Assembly (NCBI RefSeq): GCF_041146795.1
Contig: NC_135172.1
Coordinates: forward strand, 15,182,123-15,246,122
Origin: Maylandia zebra
Lineage: Eukaryota > Chordata > Actinopteri > Cichliformes > Cichlidae
Reading direction: 5' to 3'
DNA length: 64,000 nt
The notes under the pieces were generated by a model. The model did no database searches and was not told where the DNA came from. It saw only the letters and a list, made by a program, of their open reading frames with translations. Numbering within the stretch: the first letter of the stretch is position 1; the number at the start of each line of letters is the position of its first letter. The position numbers were made by a program, and so were the translations under genes. Shown here one piece after another: positions 11,813 through 23,045 of the stretch.

Positions 11813-13359
11813 GAAGGACATCTTTCCTCTGCTCTTCAGTTAGTTCATCAAATACCTCCCAAAACATCTGTATGGTGGGGTGGCGGTCATGATATCTCCA
11901 ACCATAACTTGTGTTCTGAAAACAGTGAAAATGACTGTTATAATCATAGAGTTTGTAAGGTCAGGCACATATACACTATGTTGCCAAAAGTATTCCCTAA
12001 CACATCCAAATCATTCAATTAATGTGTTCCAATCACTTCCATGGACACAGGTGTATTAGATCAAGCACCTAGGCATGCAGACTACTTCTACAAACATGTG
12101 TGAAAGGACGAGTCGCTCTCAGGAACTGAATGAATTCCAGCATGGTAATGTGATAGGATGCACCAGTGCAACAAGTCCAGTCATGAAATTTCCTCGCTAT
12201 TAAATATTCCATAGTCAGCTGTTAGTGATATTATAACAAAGTGGAAGTAATTGGAAATGACAGCGAGTCAGCTGATGCTAAGGCTCATAGTGCACTTAAG
12301 TCACCAATATCTGCAGTCTGCTGTTGTTACAGATGTCCAAACTTCATTGGTTTCCATGGCTGAGCAGCTGCATCCCAGCCTTACACTGACAAACACAATG
12401 CAAAGCGTCAGATGGAGTGATTTAAGCATCTCAACACTGGACTCTAAAGCAGTGGAGATGTGTTTACTGGAGTGACGAATCACACTTCTCTGACTGGCAA
12501 TCCGATGGATGTGTCAGGGTTTGGTGGTTGCCAGAAGTACTTGTCTGACTGCACTGTGCCAAGTGTAAAGTGTGGTGGAGGGGCGGTTATGGTGTGGGGC
12601 TGTTTATCGGGAGTTGGGTCGCCCCCTTAGTGCAGATGAAAGGAACTCTTAATGCTTCAGCATATCAAGACAATTTCATGCTTCCAGTTTGGGGATGGCC
12701 ACTTTCTGTTCCAACATGGCTGGGCACCAGTGCACAATACAAGGCCCATAAAGACATGGATGAGTGAGTTTGGTGTAGAAGAACTGGACTAGCCTGCACA
12801 GAGTCCTGACCTCAACCTGATAGAACATCTTTGGGATGAATTAGAGCAGCAACTGTGAGCCAGGCCTTCTCCTCCAACATCAGTGTCTGACACCATAAAT
12901 GCACCTCTGGAAGAATAGTCAAAAAATTCCCATAAACACACCTAAACCTTGTGGAAAGCTTTTCCAGAAGAGTGGAAGCAGTTATAGCTGCGAACGGTGG
13001 GCTGACTATTATATTATACTATCATACAAAAGTCTGGATTAAGACTGAGATGTGACTCAAGTTCATATTTGTGTTAAAGCAGCCGACTGAATGCTTTTGA
13101 CAGTATGCAGTACACAGTTATTGTGCTACAGGACAGCTGTGAAACTACAGCCTGTGTCTGTTTGGCTGACTGTACCTGTTTGAACTTTTCCCAGTCATGC
13201 ACGTCCTGGCCGACCAGCACTCCCTGCAGCTCCTCTGGTCGAAACAGCCTCACCAAATCCTGCTCACACACCAGGAAGAAGCCTCGCTTGAACTCCTGGA
13301 ACAGACTCTCCACTGATGTGTTGAAGGCATGATTCACATAGGCCTCCACAAACTCCTTC
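11813..13359 (-). pseudogene. HERC-type HECT E3 ligase fragment (two exons)
   Basis: HECT ligases accept ubiquitin on a C-lobe cysteine and pass it to substrate. Exon 13176-13359 reads KEFVEAYVNHAFNTSVESLF and later RLFRPEELQGVLVG and HDWEKF, matching the small HERC family HECT N-lobe. Exon 11813-11915 reads HPTIQMFWEVFDELTEEQRK, the next block of the domain. Splice sites are canonical. The final exon with the catalytic cysteine is absent, and lrrc31 exons follow directly. A Tc1 element lies in the intron. It is probably a dead fragment. Confidence 0.75.
11973..13005 (+). mobile_element. Degenerate Tc1-like DNA transposon
   Basis: The left end, ACACTATGTTGCCAAAAGTA, is a typical Tc1 terminus. 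The body keeps transposase words such as VWWRGGYGVG, GTLNASAYQDNFMLP, SPDLNLIEHLWDE and ITVIAA-like remains near 12985, spread over different frames with stops. It is an old, dead copy. The right inverted repeat is not clearly preserved. Confidence 0.8.
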
Positions 13360-13565
13360 CTGTTTAGGAGGGAAAATTTTGAATCAGCAAACATTTCACA
13401 AAGACAAAGGTGCTGCAGATGAACCTCACAAACACTTCATGTTTTATATGCTTACTTATTTTGACCTGTCACACAAACACTATAAAACATTGTTTCTGTG
13501 CTTTGGGGTTTTTCTTTTCTACACAGAGGTATAGCACGACTAGACCCTAAAGGCAGGCTGCTCAC

Positions 13566-13650
13566 CTACAACCAGCTCATAAACATCTTTCCAATGGAGC
13601 TCGCTGCCCTTCTCGTGGATGAGGGTCACTGTGATCCTCCGCTGGATCCC
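13566..13650 (-). pseudogene. Isolated kif1-family exon
   Basis: Reads [20 protein letters not shown] then KDVYELVV and a GTGAGC donor, with a CTGCAG acceptor. In KIF1B the matching stretch lies about 70 residues before the LLNRVTPYGEKIY exon seen at 2769-2868 on the same strand. The two could belong to one broken kif1 copy, with 10 kb of other genes' pieces between them. Confidence 0.75.
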
Positions 13651-15785
13651 CTGCAGCAAACATAACAGGAGCTCAGGATCACAGTGAGCACAGCTAGAGC
13701 AACATTACGCTTTAAAAAAAGATATAGCCGCTCACAAGCTAGCGGATCAACTCCATCTTACGGGTATAGTCTGGATGTGCGATATTGATGAACGGTGAGA
13801 GAGATTGAAGGAGAAAAGAAGAGGAAGGAGGACAGAGTTGGGTAAGAGGATTATATAAATAAGAGATACATACATATCCAAAGGAGGTGAGAAATGACAA
13901 GGGGAAAAAAGTGGAAGGTCACACGAGGCAGCTTATGTAAAAAAAAATCAACATAAAATTATTGATGGCAAAGAACACATTGAAGTGACATGGAAACACT
14001 CGCCTGGTTTGGACAGAGGCATGGGAATAGGATAGTACTTCCTGGATGCTGTTGGAGGACTGTTGACATAATAAAAATACCTTTTTTCTATATATGCATA
14101 TAAAATTAGCCAATGTGATTAGAATACAATCGTTTACACATTTCTAACAAAATCTGCTGCATTAAATATGAATTATCACTGCACGACTGGATCTGCTGTT
14201 TGACCCCCACCAACCTGGTCCCGTCCTGATATTCTAACTCTGTAATATGCAACTTCTGTCAGTGTCCTGATACTGGAAACTGAATTTCCCAGAGGAACCA
14301 CCCGAGGGATTAATAAAGTTCTATCTAATCTACATCGACAACAGAAAAAGAAAACCTGCTGCTTGCAACAGCATTGTGTTAGAAGCATTTTTACTGGAGT
14401 GAATGCATTTAACTGTACTTGCATCATCTGTTAAAAGTACTTATATATTGCAATAAGACTGCAAAAAGCAAAGGGGACTGAATTCTATAGTATGTGGTAT
14501 GTGTATAAGGTGACACATGTATGCAGTTTCCTGCCATTAGTGTAATGTAAACTTGGAATCATCACATATCTACAGGTATTTGTACTGAATGGAATGAGCT
14601 GTGGTGATTAAAAGCATTAGCAAAAGCATACTTACTAGTGGTCTTTTCTTCTTAGGTCTGGATCTTGATGCCTCTGGGACTGAAGATCACAGCCAAGTCA
14701 CCAGTTTCATAAACAACAAACAAACAAAAAGCAAATAAACAAAACACTTTCAGAGATCGCACAACTTTGGTTTTCATCTTCATATGATAATGTTCCTTGA
14801 ATCAAATCTTCCATACACACTCTACTACAGTGTATCAGACTATTCTAAATACTTCCACAAACAATGACATACCCATCTTTGTCTTTTTGTGGCTTTCACC
14901 AAAAACTCTCCCCCTGGTGGATCCTGTGTTGACGTACGTGACTTTGGGAGAAAAACAAAAACAAAATCATTTTAAATGGTTACATTAAATGTAATAATAT
15001 CAACATTCAATAGATTTGACTGTACATGTATCAGCTGGTGTAAAATACATGTTCCTTGATCCTTGGTCAGGGAACATAAATTACTGTCGTTTCAGCCATC
15101 GGGTACTCCTCTAAAATTCAGCCTGGACTCCAAATATAAAGCATACAATACATACAAACATACAAATCACCTTTGCTGGTCTTGTTGCCTGCGTGCTCCA
15201 CTTGCCCCTCTGAAGTGCTCAGTGGGTCATCCTGTCCCTTGTTGAGCTCAATCTTCTCCATCACATTCCTCACTTCCTCCACCTGCGTGGTCCTCACCTC
15301 CCGTCCCTCCATAATCGTTGCCTCCTCCTGGTTGTTGATCATTCAAGTTAGTTTACACAATGGGTCAAACTTTTAACTTTATCCTGCTTTACGCCTTCTG
15401 GTTTGTAGCAGACTAAGTATATATGATGTATGAAAGGGAACAGAGTGGAGTTAGAGTGTGAGGGTGAAGGAGAAGATGTTGTGATTCAGTGATGATGATG
15501 ATGATGATGATGGTGACCAAACGTCAGTCTGCTGGAAGTGCAAAATGCTACAGACCCCTGACTCCACCAAAACATCGGGCTTAAGACTACATACCTTTTC
15601 TTCAAGGCCCGTGTACAATGTGCTCTTTAACCTCTATAAACTTCAAATCCAAGTGTAGACACAGATGCCACACTGACAGACTGAAAAGAATTACAAAAGC
15701 TTTTGGTAAAACGTCTCATGATGACTATCTAAATTGCATGTGACTTCACTGTGTTGGAACAGATGTACTATAAATGCCAGTTCAT
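13651..15785. other. Gene-poor stretch with a retroelement tail
   Basis: Around 14250-14330 lies the common fish retroelement tail GAATTTCCCAGAGG...GGGATTAATAAAGT. A GAT trinucleotide run lies at 15489-15512. Minus-strand stretches at 15170-15342 (GREVRTTQVEEVRNVMEKIE) and 14860-14940 could be charged exons of an unknown gene or the missing lrrc31 N-terminus, but I cannot support either. Confidence 0.4.
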
Positions 15786-15789
15786 CTCA

Positions 15790-16117
15790 CAACAGCTACT
15801 GAATGTGTTCATTTAAATCTGTCTAAAGAGCCAGTAATCACAGAGGATAGATACTGGAAGCAAACTGAAATGTTAGGAGGAACTAAATCACACATTACAA
15901 CACCAGTGGCAGCACCCTGCTGTCTCACACATCGGGATCACGGTCCTGTTGAAACTGTGAACAAGTATTTGCCTCCTTTCTGATTTCGTATCTTATTCCA
16001 TATTTGTCACACTTACACCTTTCACATCAATACATTTATAACATTAGACAACAATGTCTAATATTCAACGGCAGTTTGCAAGGGCAAAACGCTATCCAAA
16101 CATACTTGGTCCTATAT
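15790..16117 (+). repeat. Dispersed repeat R, left part
   Basis: Matches 23150-23590 in reverse orientation. The right part of the same copy resumes at 20496, after the LINE insertion. The copy at 23046-23590 is uninterrupted and so acts as the empty site. Class unknown. Confidence 0.75.
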
Positions 16118-18239
16118 TGTATTGTATTGTATCTTTCTTTATTTCAGACATATAGAGAAAAAAAAAACAATATATACACAACTACACATACTTTCATTTA
16201 CAAATACGAATATATATGTAAATACACACACACACGTATGTGCTCAGATAAAACAAAAAAATAAAATAAAATAAAACAAAGTCTAAATGACATGAAATGA
16301 CAATTATTTGGTCTGAAATGGAGTAGGAAGAAGTATAACATACTTATTAATCCCTACCCCCTGCTCAACATTTTGTTGAATCCCACATAATTCACCTAAT
16401 TCCCATCATCACTTACCCCACACAATAAACAAGGAGAACATGTATAAACATAGCTACAGTGATAGATAGAATTTAGATAGAATTTAGTATATTTATACAT
16501 ACAATGGGTGATCAACTTTATCAGTTTCATATTCTTCCAAAAGCAGTTTTCGAAACATCTTTATGAACTGACTAATTCTTGAGCATTGCTGTAGGTCCAC
16601 AGTAAAACTATTCCACAGTTTTACCCCATAAATAGTAACACAAAAGGTTTTAACCTTTGTCTGTGCTTTAAGAGTCTTCAGATTTAATTTCCCCCTCAAT
16701 TCATAGTCCCCTTCTCTGTCAAAAAACATCCTCTGTACATTTCCTGGTAACACATTGTATCTGGCTTTGTACATAATTTTTGCAGTTTTATATTTTATAA
16801 GATCCATAAACTTCAGAATTTTTAATTTCAAGCACATGATGTTTGTTGGTCTCTAAATCCTGCTTTAGTAATCATCCTGATTGCTTTTTTCTGAATTTTA
16901 CATAGTGGTTGAAGTGAAGCTTTGTATGTATTTCCCCAGATTTCCACACAGTATTCCAAATATGGCAATATAAGTGAACAATAAAGTACCCGGAGTGATT
17001 TGGAAGGCAAAAAATGTTTAACTTTACTCAGTACAGAGATGCTTCTTGACAGTTTAGCTTGTATATGCTTTATGTGAGGTTTCCAGCAGATTTTCTTATC
17101 TATTATCACACCCAGAAATTTTGTATCAGAAACTTGCTCTATTTCAACATTGTTTATTAACAATTTTGCTCCGGCATCTTTTTTACAATTTCCAAATAAC
17201 ATAAATGTAGTTTTTTTCAAATTTAGTGATAACTTGTTTCTGTCAAACCATGTTTTCAGTTTAATCATTTCTTGTGTGACAATTTCCAAAAGCTGCTGTG
17301 AATTCTCTCCAGCACAAAAAATATTTGTATCATCTGCAAATAAAATAAACTGTAATATATCAGATGTTTTACATATATCATTGATGTAGAGGATAAACAG
17401 CTTTGGTCCCAATACTGACCCCTGTGGAACTCCGCAAACAATGTCCAGGCACTCTGATATTCACCAATCTTCACAAATTGTTGCCTGTCTCTCAAATAAC
17501 TCCTGACCCACTCTAGCACCACTCCTCTAATGCCATAGTACTCCAGTTTATCAAGTAATATTTCATGATTAATTGTGTCAAAAGTCTTTGATCTATATTG
17601 TTGGTGATATTTTCAATTAGTTCCATTAATGCCATAGATGTTGATCTATTTGGTCTGAAACCATACTGACTGTCCATTATTATTTTGTGTTTATCTATAA
17701 ATTTGTCAAGTCTATTAATGAAAACTTTTTCCAGTATTTTTGAAAATTGTGAAAGTAGAGAAACAGGCCTATTGTTACACCCCGGCCTAGGCAACCGGAG
17801 TGCAACACGAAAAAAGTAAAAATAAAGAAAAAAAAAAAAAAAAAAAACCCACACACCACACACAAAAAACCCCCACTAAAGCTCACCACCAAAATCCCGA
17901 AACGAAAGTATCGACAAATCTATTTTCAACAAACTATTTATTTATAACAAAACACCAAACTATTTACAACACGGGGGAGATCGCGACCATGACACACTGA
18001 AACACAGGGTTTAAATACCTAGAGGGAGCAATCAGGAAAATGGACCACAAGAGGGAAACACAGCTGGGGCAACTCAGAACTGACGAGACAGGGAAACGTA
18101 AACTGAAAAGACTAAGATAACACAGACTTTCAAAGTAAAACAGGAAACACATAACAGTCACGCCAAAAAGAACACACTGACAACACCGAAACGTAATAGT
18201 TCCCCCCACCCAAAAATCAAACATTTAACACCAAGTGAA

Positions 18240-18720
18240 AAGTTTGATCCAGACAGACGAAGCCGATGAAGGCTGGAGCGGTCCCACTGACCCTCCAGCA
18301 GACGACGAAGGCTGGAGCGGTCCCACGGACCCTCCAGTGAAGGCGGATGAAGGCTGGAGCGGTCCCACGGACCCTCCAGCGACGACAAAGGCTGGGGCGG
18401 TCCCACGGACCCTCCCCTCAGCGAAGGCAGACGAAGCTGATGAAGGCTGGAGCGGTCCCACTGACCCTCCAGCAGACGACGAAGGCTGGAGCGGTCCCTC
18501 GGACCCTCCAGCGAAGGCGGATGAAGGCTGGAGCGGTCCCTCGGACCCTCCAACAGACGACGAAGGCTGGAGCGGTCCCTCGGACCCTCCAGCGAAGGCG
18601 GATGAAGGCTGGAGCAGTCCCACGGACCCTCCAGCGAAGGCGGATGAAGGCTGGAGCGGTCCCACGGACCCTCCAGCGACGACAAAGGCTGGGGCGGTCC
18701 CCGGACCCCCCAGCGAAGGC
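18240..18720. repeat. GC-rich minisatellite, first copy
   Basis: Units of about 39-42 bases built on GAAGGCTGGAGCGGTCCC and GGACCCTCCAGC, around a dozen copies. Because unit lengths are multiples of three and stops are rare, open frames exist on both strands (for example a GWSGPTDPPA repeat). It is the internal region of the minimal LTR element. Confidence 0.9.
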
Positions 18721-19179
18721 AATCCCGGACGAGCCCCCATATGTTACACCCCGGCCTAGGCAACCGGAGTGCAACACGAAAAAAGTAAAAATAAAGGAAA
18801 AAAAAAAAAACACACACACACACACAAAAACCCCCCACTAAAGCTCACCACCAAAATCCCGAAACGAAAGTATCGACAAATCTATTTACAACAAACTATT
18901 TACAACACGGGGGAGATCGCGACCATGACACACTGAAACACAGGGTTTAAATACCTAGAGGGAGCAATCAGGAAAATGGACAACAAGAGGGAAACACAGC
19001 TGGGGCAACTCAGAACTGACGAGACAGGGAAACGTAAACTGAAAAGACTAAGATAACACAGACTTTCAAAGTAAAACAGGAAACACATAACAGTCACGCC
19101 AAAAAGAACACACTGACAACACCGAAACGTAACAGTTCCCCCCACCCAAAAATCAAACATTTAACACCAAGTGAAAAGT

Positions 19180-19660
19180 TTGATCCAGACAGACGAAGCC
19201 GATGAAGGCTGGAGCGGTCCCACTGACCGACCCTCCAGCAGACGACGAAGGCTGGAGCGGTCCCACGGACCCTCCAGTGAAGGCGGATGAAGGCTGGAGC
19301 GGTCCCACGGACCCTCCAGCGACGACAAAGGCTGGGGCGGTCCCACGGACCCTCCCCTCAGCGAAGGCAGACGAAGCTGATGAAGGCTGGAGCGGTCCCA
19401 CTGACCCTCCAGCAGACGACGAAGGCTGGAGCGGTCCCTCGGACCCTCCAGCGAAGGCGGATGAAGGCTGGAGCGGTCCCTCGGACCCTCCAACAGACGA
19501 CGAAGGCTGGAGCGGTCCCTCGGACCCTCCAGCGAAGGCGGATGAAGGCTGGAGCAGTCCCACGGACCCTCCAGCGAAGGCGGATGAAGGCTGGAGCGGT
19601 CCCACGGACCCTCCAGCGACGACAAAGGCTGGGGCGGTCCCCGGACCCCCCAGCGAAGGC
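19180..19660. repeat. GC-rich minisatellite, second copy
   Basis: Nearly identical to 18240-18720 in unit order, which indicates duplication of the whole LTR-plus-internal unit and not separate expansion. Confidence 0.9.
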
Positions 19661-20495
19661 AATCCCGGATGAGCCCCCATATGTTACACCCCGGCCTAGG
19701 CAACCGGAGTGCAACACGAAAAAAGTAAAAATAAAGGAAAAAAAAAAAAAACACACACACACACACAAAAACCCCCCACTAAAGCTCACCACCAAAATCC
19801 CGAAACGAAAGTATCGACAAATCTATTTACAACAAACTATTTACAACACGGGGGAGATCGCGACCATGACACACTGAAACACAGGGTTTAAATACCTAGA
19901 GGGAGCAATCAGGAAAATGGACAACAAGAGGGAAACACAGCTGGGGCAACTCAGAACTGACGAGACAGGGAAACGTAAACTGAAAAGACTAAGATAACAC
20001 AGACTTTCAAAGTAAAACAGGAAACACATAACAGTCACGCCAAAAACAACACACTGACAACACCGAAACGTAACACTATAATTTGTAAATTGGTGTCTAT
20101 CTCCATTTTTAAACAGTGGTATTACTTTAGCTGTTTTCATTTGTGTTGGGAATGCACCAGTTTGTAGAGACAAATTGCAAATGTGTGTTAAGGGTTTGGA
20201 GATGCCATCTATCACTTTCTTAACGATTTCCATATCAATGTCATCAGAGTCTGTAGAATTTTTTGTTTGTGATTTCCCAACAATATCAATGATTTCCTTT
20301 TCTTCTACCACCGTTAAAAACATTGAATGAGGATTGCAGTCAATGAGTTTCGTTTCTTTCTCTGCAGAATCTGTTATATCAGGAATTGTTTCAGCCAAGT
20401 CTGGCCCAACACTTACAAAGAATTTATTAAACTCATTAACCACATCTCTCATGTTAGTAATATTTCTATCATTATCATTATCATTCATATCATAT

Positions 20496-20592
20496 TAAAA
20501 TGTAATCGCACCGAAAACCTGATACCTTGTGTGTCACCTCTGACACCAACAACTGCAGCAAGCGTTTGGTGCTAGAGGTCACATTTTGAGTT
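20496..20592 (+). repeat. Dispersed repeat R, right part
   Basis: Continuation of R after the LINE (ACCTGATACCTTGTGTGTCA through GGTGCTAGAGGTCACATTT). It is reverse-complementary to 23046-23115. Confidence 0.75.
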
Positions 20593-20593
20593 T

Positions 20594-20835
20594 GTGAAGA
20601 TATTTAAGGTAGACACACGTAATTAGCGGCAGCTGTGTTGTTGATCGGGAGGAAGCAAACAGTTTGTGACCGCTGCGCTGCTGTTAAATCCTGAAAATAA
20701 AGAATCTGAAGGACAAGATGAGTAAGGCTGGAGTTATTGGACTGTATCAAGTTTAATAACTTCATGCATACCAGTGACATCGCGTCACCCCCGCCAACGA
20801 ACAGCCCAGTGGCTTCAAGCCTGGGCTTAGCCTCT
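20594..20835 (+). repeat. Dispersed repeat R2, copy 1
   Basis: Matches 39256-39500 in reverse orientation (shared words CACGTAAT, GTTTGTGACCGCTGCGC, TTATTGGACTGT and GTGGCTTCAAGCC). No coding capacity is seen. Class unknown. Confidence 0.65.
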
Positions 20836-20926
20836 ACAGGAGAGGTTTCAGCCATGTGTGTCCATCACAAGCCCACCACCATGATCTCAGGCCTTGAGGC
20901 AACAATCACGAAAACTAATCTTAACT

Positions 20927-21044
20927 GAGAGTGTTGGATGTCCTCATTGTTGCAGAGCACATGGACAGCATACTCACCTGGTTCTGTGGGCCAGCAGCAC
21001 ATGTCACACCATCCATCACCCTTGTCATCACATTCAATCTTGGT
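20927..21044 (-). pseudogene. Filamin Ig-repeat exon fragment
   Basis: After a CTCTCAG acceptor the minus strand reads [20 protein letters not shown] and then [19 protein letters not shown]. Filamin repeats have the same pattern ([20 protein letters not shown]). Filamins crosslink actin. The similarity stops after HS and no neighbouring filamin exon is seen, so this is one orphan exon. The VRY to MCC change suggests decay. Confidence 0.8.
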
Positions 21045-21057
21045 CTGAGAGAAACCT

Positions 21058-21755
21058 GAAGACAGAAACGTTCAATGATAAAAACACACAGTAGAATAAA
21101 ATTGTGAGAAGTCATCAGTTGATGCAGTTTAAGGACACTTGTTGTTCTGTGCAGTCTCACCTGGAGCTCACGTTTCTAGTTCATGCCATCATCACCAAAG
21201 ATTCTTCAATTAATAGTTTAAAGATGTCCATGAATGCACTGCTAACTGCTCTTCACCCTGATAAAAATCAACATGCATTTAGAATAAGAAACACTTTTAC
21301 AAAACCAAAAGCTTCACTGTACTTAGTGATTTATACGTCTAAAAAAACAGGTTCAGTTTGTAACAGAGAGCGGCTCAGTGGTGCTGAATTATATTTCCAA
21401 TAGAAACACAATGTCATATGTTGTAGTAACAACACACTGCCACAAGATGGCAGCCTAGGCCTACTTTACCATGCTATTCCAGTAAAAAAAGAAAAAGTGA
21501 CAGAGCCTTGAAAGAGTGACAGAGACACTTTTTATGAACTCATCTGTAATGTGTCACCTTTTCTGTAGGATGAAGAAGTGCTTCCCTTCTTTTAAAGTAA
21601 ATACAGGCTTACAAAGATCCTCTAAACATGTTTCTGAAATAATAATAATAATGGTTTGGATTTATATAGCGCTTTTCAAGGCACCCAAAGTGCTTTACAA
21701 TGCCACTATTCATTCACTCTCACATTCACACAATAATCCTAAACACAATCATTAA
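21058..21755. repeat. Duplicated segment, copy 2
   Basis: Direct copy of about 3017-3650. It contains a SINE fragment at 21640-21729 that is absent from copy 1, flanked by AATAAT-like sequence. Confidence 0.8.
21640..21729 (-). mobile_element. SINE fragment inserted in duplicated segment
   Basis: Right-hand 90 bases of the SINE family seen at 611-891, reversed (GGATTTATATAGCGCTTTTC ... CATTCACAC). The empty site is at about 3577. Confidence 0.8.
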
Positions 21756-22311
21756 ATCAAAAAATTTTTTTCGTTTTTTTAAATCTATTTAGCTTGTTGT
21801 GCAGTATTGTCGCTGTAAACAGTGTTGCTGTAAACAGTGTGTAACGTTACTTGAAAAAAGTAATCGGATTACAGTAACGCGTGGGCAGTTAACATCTCTG
21901 TTAACTAGTCATGATAGAAGCCAATATTTCTGTCCTAACATGGTCTGAATATGTTTGACTACAAGCTAACATTTACAGCATGACTTTAAGCTAGCACCAT
22001 AAAGACGGTAAAAGACACTGTAATATGTAGAAATGCATGTGAAAAGTGTTATATTAGCAGTGGTTGTGCTACTCCACACAGCCACTTTAACATTACTGAC
22101 ACTGTGTTTCTTACCTGTAAACAGCAGGTCTTGTGTGATAAAAGCTTGTGCAGAAAGTAGCAGGTGTAGACTGGCCCATAGCACTGTATGAAGTGATAAG
22201 ATGTGAAAGGACATATATAGGGTACCTTAAAGGGCGCCTTAAAAGTGTTTCCCTGAGCTTTTACTTGCAGCTTGATATCTAAATAAATGTGAATGAAAAA
22301 AAAAAAAGCTG
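21756..22311. other. Gene-free stretch with a short direct repeat
   Basis: The 45-base run around 21766-21812 (TTTTTTTCG then AAATCTATTTAGCTTGTTGT) recurs at about 22497-22543 in the same orientation. No exon is recognised. Confidence 0.45.
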
Positions 22312-22455
22312 GAAAAAGGAGGAGCCCGGAGCTTCGTCTTTCGCTCGGCCTACCCCGCTATAGCAGACAGACCGTCAGAGACTCGAACTTGGCCGTTAAA
22401 CTCTGGGGTCTGAATGCTGGCCTCTTAACGCTGCGCACCACACAGCCGGCCAGTT
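22312..22455 (-). mobile_element. Possible tRNA-derived SINE head
   Basis: On the minus strand GGCTGTGTGGTGCGCAGCG is followed 60 bases later by AAGTTCGAGTCTCTGACGG. These resemble Pol III A and B boxes of a tRNA with a long variable arm. A poly-A-like run lies at 22298. No clean cloverleaf is seen, so a SINE is more likely than a tRNA gene. Confidence 0.4.
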
Positions 22456-23045
22456 GAAAATAGAAAAAAAGGACATTTATCTTCTGTTGTTCAACAATTT
22501 TTTTCGTTTTTTAAAATCTATTTAGCTTGTTGTGCAGTATTGTTCCACACAAATGACACATGGAAACCTAGCTATTTTTTTTTACTGGCTTTCACAAAAT
22601 GGGACTGCCAATGTTGGAGGTGTTACTGCGCCAAAGTCTTCCTGCTAGCCGGAAACCTGCTGGCGGCGCCACTATGTTCTCAGCACACTCTTCAGCGTCA
22701 GCTTTGTTGCCTGTTTTCGGCACACCTACCTAGTCCCACTCATCCACTTTATCTGCTCATGGCAGATTTACCCACACTGAGCACTCCTTGGATTAAGGTA
22801 AATTGAAGCAGGTCATTATAAAAAAGACACACAGTTTATCATCTTATCCTTGTGCAACAGCTAAAAGCACTCTGTTCATTTGTTTGCTAGATTAGCCGCT
22901 AGCATACATACACTGTGTTAGAGGCTTGTTGCTACCTAGTTAGCGATGCTACACACCTGTTACTGTGTATTTTTCAATGATTCAGCACTCCTTGGATTTT
23001 TAGACAGTAATGAGATCATGTGCACACTCCACAGAGGTCCAGAGT
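22456..23045. other. Gene-free stretch
   Basis: One open frame at 22540-22806 (plus) matches no family I know and lacks a clear promoter or splice context. No repeat boundary is recognised apart from the short direct repeat at its start. Confidence 0.4.

Larger units (their letters stand above)
17773..20075 (-). mobile_element. Minimal LTR retroelement with three LTRs
   Basis: Fossil element. LTRs of about 394-426 bp lie at 17773-18198, 18742-19134 and 19682-20075, each starting TGTTAC and ending GTAACA (one end slightly changed). Two internal regions lie between them. Next to an LTR on the minus strand is TGGGGGCTCGTCCGGGAT, the tRNA-Pro primer site. Next to the other LTR side is a G-rich polypurine tract. 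CTAT flanks the whole element (17769-17772 and 20076-20079). There is no gag, pol or env, only a GC-rich minisatellite, so it is non-autonomous. The three-LTR form fits recombination between LTRs, and the copies are close to identical, so it is young. It looks structurally whole for its type. Confidence 0.85.
16118..20495 (-). mobile_element. Jockey/CR1-group LINE carrying a nested LTR element
   Basis: Reading the minus strand from 20495: the endonuclease-RT linker and fingers (NEFNKFFVSVGPDLAETI; MKTAKVIPLFKNGD), then after the inserted element RPVSLLSQFSKILEK, YGFRPNRST, the catalytic FADDTN at about 17335, and the thumb region (LPYLEYCVEIWGNTYKA). The 3' end is the TATTG-rich run near 16118. 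The LINE is 5'-truncated and has frame breaks, for example between the 17513, 17265 and 16828 stretches. It sits inside repeat R. The nested element occupies 17773-20075. Confidence 0.85.

Noticed and set aside
18225-19877. Long open frames on both strands (up to about 226 codons) with GWSGPTDPPA or similar repeats
   Set aside because: They are by-products of a GC-rich minisatellite whose unit length is a multiple of three inside an LTR element. All frames are open and none shows selection or a domain.
22312-22455. tRNA gene on the minus strand
   Set aside because: Box-like motifs are present, but no clean cloverleaf or acceptor stem could be drawn; a SINE head is more likely.
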